Below are positions 22,656 through 32,215 of a stretch of 64,000 bases of DNA, piece by piece. The notes beneath the pieces are model-generated. The model was not told where the DNA came from, did no database searches, and worked only from the letters and a program-made list of their open reading frames with translations. This stretch comes from Otis tarda (Eukaryota; Chordata; Aves; Otidiformes; Otididae). The position numbers and the translations under genes were made by a program. Where the stretch lies: contig CM048557.1 in the NCBI GenBank assembly GCA_026413225.1, positions 68,004,987 to 68,068,986 on the forward strand, given 5' to 3'. Positions within the stretch are counted from its first letter, which is position 1, and every line of letters starts with the position of its first letter.

Positions 22656-24440
22656 CCTACCGTACGGGCAGAGGAAGCACCTGGAAAATCAAGAAATGCT
22701 GAGCCGGTGAGAATAGACCTTAAACCAGGATCAGCACCAGTAAGACTAAAACAATATCGCTTGGAACTGGAGGCTAAATCCGCCTGGATATTTGAGGGCA
22801 GTGGCAACAACTGTGTTGTTAACGCAGGAAGGTCGAAAGCTCGCCCTGGGACGGAAGATAACAGCCTGTGTCCCGCATACGGCAGTCACGGTGTCGGAGC
22901 AAAAGGGAGGGCACCGGCTGTCTCCGAGCAGGACGCTGAAATGTCAGGACGTACTACTGGAGCGGGACGACATGACTGAAAACAACCACTCTTGTAAACC
23001 CTGCGGTGCTCCTCTCGACTCGGCAGGGAGCGGGGAAGCCTGAACACGACTGCCTGCAGACCATCGAGAACGTTGTTGAGGTTGATCAGATCTGAAGGAT
23101 ATTCCTTTAGAGGATCCAGAGTGGGAACTGTACGCGGTTTCACGGAAGACGCAAAGCGAGCGTCGGGATACACAGTAACTACTGATAGAAGCGAAGGCTT
23201 CATCTGCCAAAACCTCAGCACAAAAAATGGTTGGGCAGTTGCCTCTTTAGGACAGGTGGTGGTGCCCTCTTCTCTCGGGAATGGCTTGGGAAAGAAAGAA
23301 CATCGCAATGTGCATCGGGGAATGGAAAACTTACTAAAACGTTTACGGAAGTCAGCGATCAGTCGAAATACGGTTGAAATTATTGGATCGATTACTGAAA
23401 GGCGTGAGATGTGTTGTAAAAACAACCCCAAAACACAAAATAGAATTCAATTTGGAATAACTAACAGGTTGCCCAGAGAGGTGGCGGATGCCCCATCCCT
23501 GGAAACATTCCAGGCCAGGTTGGCCGGGGCTCTGAGCAACCTGATCCGTTTGGAGATGTTCCTGCTCCTTGCAGGGGAGTTGGACTGGGTGGGCTTTGAA
23601 GGTCCCTTCCAACCCAAACCATTCCGTGATTCTGTAACTAAGGAAGGTCAATCACCTGCAGAGTATCGGCAAATGGATTTTACTGAATTGCCAAGAAAAG
23701 GAGGGCTGAAGTATTTGCTGGTTCTACCTGACACTTTTATGGGATGGCCAGAAGCCTCTCCATGTCGCACCAATAAAGCTAGAGAAATAGTAAAAATACT
23801 ACTGAAGGAAATAACCTCGAGATTTGGAATGCCTTTGGGAACATCATCAGACAGAGGCCACCATTTTACAGCTAACGTGGTTTATCAAGTAAGGAAATTA
23901 TTAGGAATTAATTCCACATACACCCTACTATCCACAAACAAGCGGTAGGGTGGAAAGAAGGAATCACACCCTTCAGACCCAATTAGGTAAATTGTGTCAA
24001 GAAACTTAAATTACACAAGTACAGGCGCTACCGTTGGCTTTGCTAAGGATCAGAGTAGAACCTCGAGGCAGACAGCACCTCAGTCCGTATGAACTCCTGT
24101 ACGGGCGATCACATCAAGCGCCTGGTCTACCTGGGGAAGCGCACGCGCAGGGAGGAAGTGCCGAAATGAAATATTTTATATCATTAGGAAAGGTTTTACA
24201 CACAATGAATGAATGTGTGGTCTGAAATAAATCTTTGGGACTTGATTCTCCAGCTCTGTTCCAGCCGGGAGGCTGGGTATCCGTCAAGTCCTGGACTTCA
24301 GAACCGCTTCAAAAAAAAACCCAGAAAGGTCCGTTCCAAATTCTGGTGACTACGTATAGTGCAACTAAATTGGAAGGAAAAGGACCATGAATTCATTATT
24401 CAAGGGGCAAGAAAGCTCCTGCTCCGTGGATCACCGAAGA
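22656..24440 (+). pseudogene. Retroviral pol remnant, broken
   Basis: Visible pieces, in order: the N-terminal reverse transcriptase signature (LKPGSAPVRLKQY near 22730); a stretch typical of the RT-RNase H connection (GHRLSPSRTLKCQ near 22912, another frame); an RNase H piece (RASGYTVTTD near 23160); an integrase zinc-finger tail (CCKNNPK near 23415); the integrase core with MDFTELPRKGG near 23673 and SSDRG near 23846; and the integrase C-terminal region (LSPYELLYGR near 24082). Frames shift between pieces, most of reverse transcriptase is deleted, and stops interrupt the core before its last catalytic residue. Family known from motif order; not functional. Confidence 0.85.
23465..23634 (+). 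mobile_element. CR1 3'-end copy nested in retroviral integrase
   Basis: About 170 bases from CAGGTTGCCCAGAGAGG to ATTCCGTGATTCTG, flanked by TAACTAA at 23458-23464 and again at 23635-23641, a plausible 7-base target-site duplication. It separates the integrase zinc-finger part from the catalytic core. Confidence 0.9.
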
Positions 24441-24900
24441 GAAAGCTCCGATAAGGTTAAAGATAAAAAGTCAGGCTGGTTAAAGCAATTTTGCTCCTCA
24501 ACCTTAAACAGAGCTTCCCAAACGTGGGAAAGCAACGCTCGTAGAGAAGTCTTACTAAATATTACCAGAATCCTGAACAGAGCAGAGTGTTGGATTTGTG
24601 CTCACATGCCCCGGTCTCGACAAGATCAAATGTGGCCGTTGATTGGAATCCTGCTTCCTGTTCGTGTCAGTCTTCTTGTTAACCTGAGCTGCAGAACGGG
24701 ATGCGAAAGAAAGGTTTGGTGGCCTACCTTCACCAAGAAACTGAGCCAACGTGAAACACTGGTACCCTCACACGGTTCCCTGCTTGGGGCTGGCTAAAGA
24801 AACCATTTCTGTTGACGAGATTTGTTGTCGCCATGCGCGTTATTGCCTCCGTAACGATCCAACGCTGTCGCTGCCGTTCCCAATTTTGTTCTAATTAATC
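24387..24900 (+). pseudogene. Retroviral env remnant (surface subunit part)
   Basis: The frame opening at 24387 overlaps the pol C-terminus, as usual in gamma-type retroviruses, and holds a CWIC motif (24586-24597), the CXXC hallmark of the surface subunit. The open frame runs 136 codons, then stops at 24797. No fusion peptide or transmembrane part was found before the 3' LTR. Truncated and dead. Confidence 0.7.
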
Positions 24901-24952
24901 TAGAGTGAGGATCGCAGCTGAAAGCCGTGAGCCCTCAAAGGAGAAGGAGGGA

Positions 24953-25436
24953 TGGACACCAGACTTCCACAGATGCTGGTTCCCTGCAAGGGTAGTTAAA
25001 TAAGTTAAATACTTGCTGAACTTAGCTAGATAACAATATTTTTTTAGATAAGTAGCTTCTTCTTGAGGCCTGAGCAAGGAAGATGGTGGTTTTGAACCAG
25101 TTTGGGCCAGCAGGTCCCTGGCAACAGGCTTAGGATCTGTATCGAGCACGCGCCAGTGAAGAGTCCAAGTAAAGGACACCGACTTTCGGGGACCACCCAT
25201 CCATTTCATTACACCCGCAGAAAGGACATTTTAAATATGATAAACAGTTCCAGGAAATGAGGTGAGTATACTAAGGATTTCTTGGAAAACTAATGAATAC
25301 GTATATATAACCTCTCAAAATAGTCTTTGTTTTCGGACAAAGACACGCACATTTGGGCGGAGCCACCCCCACGCGTGTCCAGCGCTGCAATAAAGAATTT
25401 AAACTTTTTAACGGACTCTTATTTATTTCACTATCA
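24953..25436 (+). repeat. 3' LTR, near complete (about 484 bases)
   Basis: Preceded by the purine-rich tract AAAGGAGAAGGAGGGA. Starts TGGACACC and ends CTATCA (TG...CA rule). TATA-like TATATATAA at 25302-25310 and poly(A) signal AATAAA at 25389-25394 mark U3 and R. It lies sense to, and just upstream of, the GNPNAT1 promoter. Edges are inferred from the TG/CA ends and the tract. Confidence 0.75.
25302..25310 (+). promoter_or_regulatory. TATA-like box of the 3' LTR
   Basis: TATATATAA, about 80 bases before the LTR AATAAA, the usual spacing in a retroviral U3-R. Whether it is active is unknown. Confidence 0.5.
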
Positions 25437-25853
25437 ACCCCGGAGCCCAACCGGCCTCGCTGCCCTCCTCCCGCCGAGCCCACCGAGGCCCCTGCCGCGG
25501 TGAAACGGCCCTTACGGCCGGGGAGGGAAGAGCTCCGAGGGAGGGACGAGGCCAGGCAGGGGCGGCCGGGCCCCGCCGAGGCACCAAACCCCAAGCAGCG
25601 GCCGCCATCTTGTCCCGGCTCCGTGAGGGGAGCGGCGGAGCCTCCGATAGGCAGGGGGCGTGGCCACACTTCCCATCGCCCAATCCACGCGCGGGGGGGC
25701 GGAGCCGTTAGCTGAGGTCGCCGGGCCGGCGCCGGCGGTGATTGGCTGCGCGCCGCCGTGCGTGCGTGCCGGGCCCCGCCCCCTCACCCCCGTGCCACGT
25801 CCGTGCGGCGGAGCCGGTCCGAGCGGCGTTTGGCGCCGCGGCCTCGTGCGCGG
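25437..25853 (+). promoter_or_regulatory. GNPNAT1: GNPNAT1 CpG-island promoter
   Basis: Dense CG from the LTR edge to about 26240. No TATA box. CCAAT at 25680-25684 and inverted ATTGG at 25741-25745, GC boxes GGGGGCGTGG near 25655 and GGGGGGCGGAGCC near 25695, and a YY1-type element GCCGCCATCTT at 25601-25611. A housekeeping-type promoter, as expected for this enzyme. Confidence 0.8.
25800..25853 (+). other. GNPNAT1: GNPNAT1 non-coding exon 1 (3' end)
   Basis: Ends at donor GTGAGT (25854) in the CpG island. The start is not determinable; 25800 is a placeholder. No ATG in frame with the coding exons lies before the donor. Confidence 0.55.
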
Positions 25854-26985
25854 GTGAGTGCGGGCGGGGAGCTGGGAGCGGGGACCCCCTCCCCCCCGAG
25901 GGGCTGGGTGTGGGGTGAGGGATCCCCTTGGGGTGTGCCTAGCCCCCTCCCCCCTTCCCGGGGGGCTGCTCCAGGCGGGGACCCCGCCGAGGGGCCGTGC
26001 GGGACCGTCCGTCGCCCCCCGGGGCGGGGCTGGGGCGCTGCGGCCGGTCCCCCGCCGCTGAGGAGCCGGGAGAGAGCAGGCCGCGCACCCAGCGACTCCC
26101 CCCCCACTTTGGGGGGGGACCCCCTGGGGCAGGCGGCTCAGGCTGGGGAGACCCCCGGTGTCCGGTGCTGAGCGGAGCCGAGCTGGGGTGAGGTGGGACG
26201 GGAGAGGGGGGCCGGGCGTGTCCCGTGGGGGCTGGCGTGGCCCAACAGGCCTGAGAGACCCGTGGAAGAAAGGCCAGAGCTCTTCTTCCTCACCATACAT
26301 TCATTTTTTTTTTTTTTTTTTTAAATTTGCCAACGCATCCCTATTGAGTAAGTCATATTCCTGACTCCAGGAAATGCGGGAAGCTTCAAACTTCTTCCTG
26401 CTCCGGCTGTGCTGGGCATAGTTTGAAAAAATAACTCTTTAAGTTTGTCAGTTTGTTTTAAAAGACTGCTAATTGCTTGAAAAGTATCAAACAATTTATT
26501 TCCTTCACGTGGTTTTCTGTTGCTTTGTGTGCTTGGTATTCTGAAACCCCGAGCTGAAATGAATAAGATTTATTTTATTCTGTCCAGGACGCCGAACGTT
26601 GTAGGCTTTGTAATGGGATGGGGTGACAGCAACGTAAGAATAACCGAGGTCTAGGATCAGAGATGCCAACTGGATTGCTGAACCAGGGAGGCTTCGGTTT
26701 CATTAGCGGCGGCGTAATTAATACGCCGGTGATGGGCTTACAGTGCTCTGCGTGTATCGGCGTGGTCTGATCGCTAAAGCTCAGGGCCGGGACTCCTGGA
26801 TTCTCGCTTCCGATTCTCCCGTCTCAACGTGTTTTTCTTTGCACTTCATTTTTCCCGCTCTTTTGTCTTGAAAATTCACGCGGGATGAGGATTTGTATTG
26901 CTATCAAATTGCTATCACCGCATTTTTCTTTTTGCTTTTATATGCCAGATTGAAATGAGAATGGGGATTTAAAAGCCAGCGTACA

Positions 26986-26999
26986 CCAACAGGTGGCAG
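26986..26999 (+). promoter_or_regulatory. CTCF-like core motif
   Basis: CCAACAGGTGGCAG matches the CTCF core at 13 of 14 positions (A for C/G at position 4). A single motif without occupancy data. Confidence 0.3.
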
Positions 27000-28068
27000 A
27001 AAAAGAGATTTTGTGGTTGTTTCGTTTTTTTGTTTGCGTGGTTTTTCGGTTTGTTTGTTTTTAAAGAAGCTTTTTGAGTTAGGTTTCCAGAGCCACCTTC
27101 AGTTTTGAGGCTCGCCTGCTTCGGTCGCTCCATAGCTAACATCCTCTGTACTTCCCCTGGGCAGCTTAACAGGGCTGTAAGAGGTCTTATTTTGAGAAGT
27201 GTTCATCCCAAATACATTTTTCTTTCTGATGTTTATTTGGCCTGTCCAACAGTGTGTGACTACTGTTTCTTTTATGGTGCAGCTAAGTTAATTTGAAGAT
27301 ACGTAAGGAACTTAGTCTCAGGAGAAATTCCCGTTATAGGCTCTGTCCATACGCCAAGAATTCCCCAGGTGACAAAGTGAGAATTACATTCCTCTATCTA
27401 GCAATCAGGAAAATACATCCCTTTGCTTCCTCTTATCCCTAATTCCAGATAATCCGCCCTTCCCAAATCTCTCTTTAATCATTAACAGGTGTCTCACCGT
27501 CATCGTGGCGGTCCTGCGCTTTGCAGCTGAGGCGGCGTTGGGTTCTGTAAACACACCGAGCAAACACCGCTTCTGCGCGAGGAAGGCGGTACGGGCTGCG
27601 AGCGTGCGGTTTTAAACGGAATACTAATGCAGGCGATCTCTGTGCTCGCTAAACTGTATTTTAGGGAGGTTTCTTGAGAGTGTGAGACGCTTGCCTTTTC
27701 TGAGGGCGGTAAAGGTTAAATATCCAAGTCACCGTCTTCTTTGGGTTTGTTGTTTTTTGGTTTTTTTTTCCCTCCCAAGAGAAAAAACCTTCCCAGATGA
27801 ACAGGAAAGTGCCACAAGTGTTGACTTTAGATAAGGTGCACGGTGTCAGCGCGAGCGCTCTTTATTTAACCCTGTGACCTAGTTCGGTGAAGGCTGAGGA
27901 GCTTCAGTTGCAGGCAGAGCGGACAGCAGCCCTGGTTTCGTTCACCTTTCTTTGCGTCCCCGAGGAACATCACGTGGCGTGATATAACCAGGGGGAATCT
28001 CTAAACACTTCAGAGATTCAAACTAGAGCAAACCAAAACGCCCCTTACCCGTGTGCGTTCTGTTCCAG

Positions 28069-28256
28069 AACACCTGCCGCAGCCATGATGCCTGTTGCAA
28101 CCGTGATGCCCGACGACACGCCGATGTTTGACCCGAGTATTCTGCATGAACTCGACTGGAGCGAGAACACGACGACGTTTTCTCCTGCTATTTCTCCTTT
28201 AGATCCCGGAGACGGCCTGGTTTTGAGACCGCTTTGCACAGCTGATTTAAACCGAG
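28069..28256 (+). CDS. GNPNAT1: GNPNAT1 exon 2 with start codon
   Basis: Acceptor TGTTCCAG; ATG at 28085 preceded by GCC. Codes the N-terminal arm through [13 protein letters not shown]. Donor GTAGAA lacks the usual G at +5. Confidence 0.94.
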
Positions 28257-30889
28257 GTAGAATCCTGTTTAATGATCAGAATCCTGTTTAATTTGTAGAG
28301 AGTATAAATTTCTGCGTTATCTCTCAATAGATGGGGATTGCTCATTTTATCAGATCTGTGTCATTTTTTATCAGTAAGGAATCTGACCACTTGGCACCAT
28401 GGAGTGCTGCTGTGTTGGGTGACCCTCAAAATTGGCTTTACTGTTTGAATAACGTCAGAAACAATCTTAAAATTCAAGTCCAATCTTTCAAATAATCCAC
28501 AGCTTCCTGCTCACCGCAGCTTTAGAGAGGGAGTGCAGTTGTTGGTGCTGTTCCCTGTAATGTAAAAGTGATGTGAAGCAGCACGTTCTCCTTAGTGCCT
28601 GCAGACTTCTTCAGTTCTGTAAGTTGGACAAGAACGTTGTCCAGCTTAGTGTCGCGTAATTCCAGGCTTATATTTTTCTTGCTTGAATGTATGCACCTTC
28701 TGCACTCAAGCTGCAGTTTGCTGCTGATCCTTCAGCACCGCTCCAGGCGGGAGTTGGATTTTAAGATTCCAGTCTGGCTCTAGAGTATGTAGAGCACGGG
28801 CTTTTCCATACGCTTGAACTGGATGGTGCCGTGGGGACGGTAACTCTCCAAACAGCCGTGTCGGGTTGTTCTGTGCTATTTGGAGCTAATTGTGTGTGTC
28901 TGCCCCGCACTGAGGCTTGGGTTTTTTTCCCCCTTCTTTTATAACAGGCTTTTTTAAGGTTCTGGGTCAGCTGACTGAAACTGGAGTTGCGAGCCCAGAG
29001 CAGTTTATCAGTGAGTATGTCATTATTTCTTGGCATTTCCGCAGAGGGTGCTGGGAACCAGAGGATGCTGATGCTGACAGCAGATCTGCTTGGGTGTGAG
29101 GCTCCTGACTGCCTGATGCCGGAGGGATTGCTTAGTCCAGGTCCCCCGAGGCAGCCTTTGGCGCTCAGCTGCAGCTATCCCAAAGGCCTGCTTGGCTGGG
29201 ACAGGCCTAAGTTGTATACCTGCTTTTGAGACCCAGCTTTAGATACCTGGACTACTGAGTGATGGGTTGTTTGGGCTGAATTTTGCTGCTTTTTTGCAGC
29301 AGCAGTAGGGAGGCAGAGGCTTGCCTTTGATCGTAGCTCAACAGCGTCCTGAGCTTGCTTCACTGGTTTAACTGGGATGTAAGAAAACCGAGGGGTGCTG
29401 CCACCTTCGTCGTAGCGCCCATCTGCGGCAGGAGGGTTCTCCTGGCAGCTAAGGAAAAGGCATTGGTTTAATTTCTGCTTTTTCCTCCTTCTGTCTTTGG
29501 GTTAGTTTGACTCCAAGGCTTTTCAGATTCTGGTTTCTTGGGCGCATCTTCCTTGCGATCCTGAACCCTGCGGTGATCCGCGTGCGGAATCTGTTGCCGC
29601 GCGTTAGACTTCGCAGCGATTTAATCTGAGATTAACGGTGCCTTATTTGCTGTGTGTCTACTCCCACAGAAACCTTTGAGCACATGAAGAAATCTGGAGA
29701 TTACTACGTTACCGTCGTAGAAGACACAAATCTGGGACAGATTGTTGCTACAGCAACGCTGGTGATAGAACATAAGTTCACTCACTCCTGTGCAAAGGTA
29801 CGTTCTCTCGCTGCAGCTGTGAGGCGAGGAAAAAGATCCTGTTCCTGCTTTATGGTGTTACTGCGAAGTGCCTTCTGCTGAGTCCACCACAAAGTATCAT
29901 CTCCCATCCTTGGGCGCTCAGCTAAATAGTAAAGGAAGCTTTGGCTTTTCTCGAGGAAAGAGCAAATCGACGTCTGTCCTGTTCTCCCTCCCAGCAAGCT
30001 TTCGAACTAGTCAGACTTGGTTCCGACGGAGCAGATGGCTGAGGATCTCGCTGCTGCGGAGTCCCAGCTAGACGCGCGAAAAACAGGGAGCTGGAGAGAC
30101 AAATCCCTTGGGCGGGGAAGGGCTGCGGTGGGACTGCCGCTCCTGCTGGGTGCTGGGAGGGCTGTTACAAGCGTGTCGACCACTGGAAGAGCCGCGTCTG
30201 AGTAGAGAGCGGAAAATCCAAGCATGAAATGTAAAGCAGTAGGGAAACTAAGCAAACCGTGTTCTGCTTGACTAACGCTTGCCTGTGTTTTCACAGAGAG
30301 GAAGGATAGAAGATGTCGTCGTAAGCGGGGAGTGCAGAGGAAAGCAGCTTGGGAAGCTGTAAGTATTTCCCCACCTTACCAGCAAACATCGCTCGCCAGA
30401 CCCCGGGGAGCAGGGTTTTTAGCTCTGTGGGTTCGCTGCAGGGCGGATCCTCCGGAGAAGAGTTTAGCCAGAAGGTATCCCTAGCTGGCAGAGCGCAAGC
30501 CGAGGTTCTTCTAACAGTAACATAAAATTGTCTGCAAGAGGCTGGTCCTTAGTTCTTTTTTTTTTTCCTTCTTTTTTTTTTTTTTTCCCTTGGGGTAGCA
30601 ACTGTCCTGCGTAGGGAAGGAAAATGCAGAGTGCTGTAAAACTTCAGTATTGGAGATCTGATAACTTTAGCTAATTAAATATTAATTCATCTAGCGTTCA
30701 GGGCCGTTTGAATCTAACTGTTGGTTTGCTGTCTTTTTCAGATTAACGTCCACCCTGACCTTGCTAAGTAAGAGACTGAACTGTTACAAAATTACACTTG
30801 AGTGTCTGCCAAAGAACGTGGATTTCTATAAGAAGTTTGGCTATTCGGTATCTGAAGAAAACTACATGTTTCAACGGTTCTTTAATTAA
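28085..30889 (+). CDS. GNPNAT1: Glucosamine-6-phosphate N-acetyltransferase
   Basis: Transfers acetyl from acetyl-CoA to glucosamine-6-phosphate, giving GlcNAc-6-phosphate on the way to UDP-GlcNAc; a GNAT-fold homodimer. Coding exons 28085-28256, 28948-29010, 29670-29797, 30297-30358, 30742-30889: 573 bases, 190 residues, all phases match. The acetyl-CoA loop RGKQLGK is at residues 135-141, after the strand RIEDVVVS. The human protein has 184 residues (memory). Three possible starts exist (28085, 28088, 28106); the first is chosen as the 5'-most with a purine at -3, but human alignment fits the third, which would give 183 residues. 5' splice acceptor at 28068. Confidence 0.96.
28948..29010 (+). 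CDS. GNPNAT1: GNPNAT1 exon 3
   Basis: Codes [20 protein letters not shown] with split codons at both ends. Acceptor ATAACAG, donor GTGAGT. Confidence 0.95.
29670..29797 (+). CDS. GNPNAT1: GNPNAT1 exon 4
   Basis: Codes [18 protein letters not shown] through [10 protein letters not shown], the central GNAT strands. Acceptor CCCACAG, donor GTACGT. Confidence 0.96.
30297..30358 (+). CDS. GNPNAT1: GNPNAT1 exon 5, acetyl-CoA loop
   Basis: Codes [24 protein letters not shown] motif A. Acceptor TTCACAG, donor GTAAGT. Confidence 0.96.
30742..30889 (+). CDS. GNPNAT1: GNPNAT1 terminal coding exon
   Basis: Codes [20 protein letters not shown] through the C-terminus [10 protein letters not shown], then TAA at 30887-30889. 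Acceptor TTTTCAG. Confidence 0.96.
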
Positions 30890-32215
30890 GAACTTCTAGT
30901 TTGGGTTGTTTTTTTTTTTTCTTAAAGACTGTTGGTGGAGGAGCTTGTGCTACAGCCATTCTCTTCGTGGAAAATTTATATAGTTTACTGCTGCAAATAT
31001 CATGATCCCTATAAGTAATGAACATCAAATGTGTAAATCCTGCCAAAAAAAAAAAAAATACTGACATCTTAGAAGAGTCCTTTGGGTTAGGAAATAAGCG
31101 TTTAGAACTAATTTTTACTACTGTTCAGTCTAAGTGAAGCTTTTTTTGTTCTAGCTGAGTTACAAAGGACTCGTTAAAGGGAAGGTTTTTAACCAAAGGT
31201 ATATATTTTTATGTCAAAATTTTTTCTTGCATTGTATTTTTCTAAAGGTTTGCGCTTCTTTTCTCGGTAGCTGAAGTACAGCTGGCGGGATCGTGCTCCT
31301 GCCCGTACTTCACGGGAGGATGACGTAGCTCGGGCAGGGACGCTTCTCTCGTGCGGAATTAGTGGTTCAGAGCGGGCGATTGTTCTGGTCTTTCCACGAA
31401 AGCTCACTGCAGTGCTGTTGATGTTAGTGTACCTGAAGTATTGCAGGCACTGTTTTCCAAAAGAGCGGAAATGGTATTTTCTGAATCGTTACTCTTCGTG
31501 CAGGTAGGGGAAGAACCCCGACGGGCTCCGCTAAAGCTGACGTTCCGAGTCTAAAAATGGATGCGTACTTCTCATTGCAGGGGTCCTGCACTTTAGCTGA
31601 TAACTCGCTTTGTTTTCAGGATAATTTCTTGTTTTCTGACAGAATAATCCGATGGTTTGCGACAGGGCAAAGGTAACTGGGAAACTGGAATGTTTGCCAG
31701 ACAGAATACACCCCAGCTCGAGTGGGGCTCTGCCTGGTCCTTAGCGGGAGCGGGATTTGGGATTGGCAGCGATGCATTCAGCGCAGAAATCCCCTCGTCC
31801 TGGTCCCGAGGGATCGTTGCTGCTTCGGAGCATCCCTCTTGCTATAAGATTGGGTAAATGATTTTAGCACTTTTGCCAATTGATGGCAAGCAAATAATGT
31901 AGAAAGCCCCGGTTTCAACAGCAGCGTTTTGTGCAAAGGGAGTGACAAATCCTGCGTGGATGAATAGGGCATTATAAACACGCGAAGGTTCGGACAGAAC
32001 AGCCAGTCTTGTTTGTGAAGTTAGGCCTTACAAAACCTTCTTTCTTTGTGGCGTGGAGAGCTACTTTAAGTTTTGGTGGGGGTTCTATTTAATGGTCCTG
32101 ATGGTACTCCACTCAAGATAGTGTTTCCTTGGTGATGTCTGTTTTATTTATTAATTTTTTTTTTTTTTAAAAAAATCTTTAAGCTGAATAAATGAAGACT
32201 GCCACATGTCTCTGG
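30890..32215 (+). other. GNPNAT1: GNPNAT1 3' UTR
   Basis: No competing exon; the first clear AATAAA is at 32187-32192, followed by TGTCTCTGG and a T/G-rich stretch. The end is inferred. Confidence 0.6.
32187..32192 (+). terminator. GNPNAT1: Poly(A) signal of GNPNAT1
   Basis: AATAAA within GCTGAATAAATGAAG, the first canonical hexamer on + after the stop codon, with a TGTCTGG-type downstream element. Confidence 0.65.

Larger units (their letters stand above)
22500..25436 (+). mobile_element. Degenerate class I (gamma-like) endogenous retrovirus
   Basis: Order on +: 5' LTR remnant, pol remnant (start of reverse transcriptase, RNase H connection, integrase), env remnant, purine-rich tract, 3' LTR. 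The two LTR parts are similar over about 150 bases but have diverged, so the insertion is old. The primer-binding site, gag, protease, most of reverse transcriptase and the transmembrane env part are missing, and the remaining frames carry stops and shifts. A CR1 copy sits inside integrase. No target-site duplication is visible at the outer ends. It cannot encode functional proteins. Confidence 0.88.
25854..30741 (+). other. GNPNAT1: GNPNAT1 introns
   Basis: 25854-28068, 28257-28947, 29011-29669, 29798-30296, 30359-30741. Intron 1 starts in the CpG island and contains a CTCF-like motif at 26986-26999. No other genes or clear transposons seen. Confidence 0.75.
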
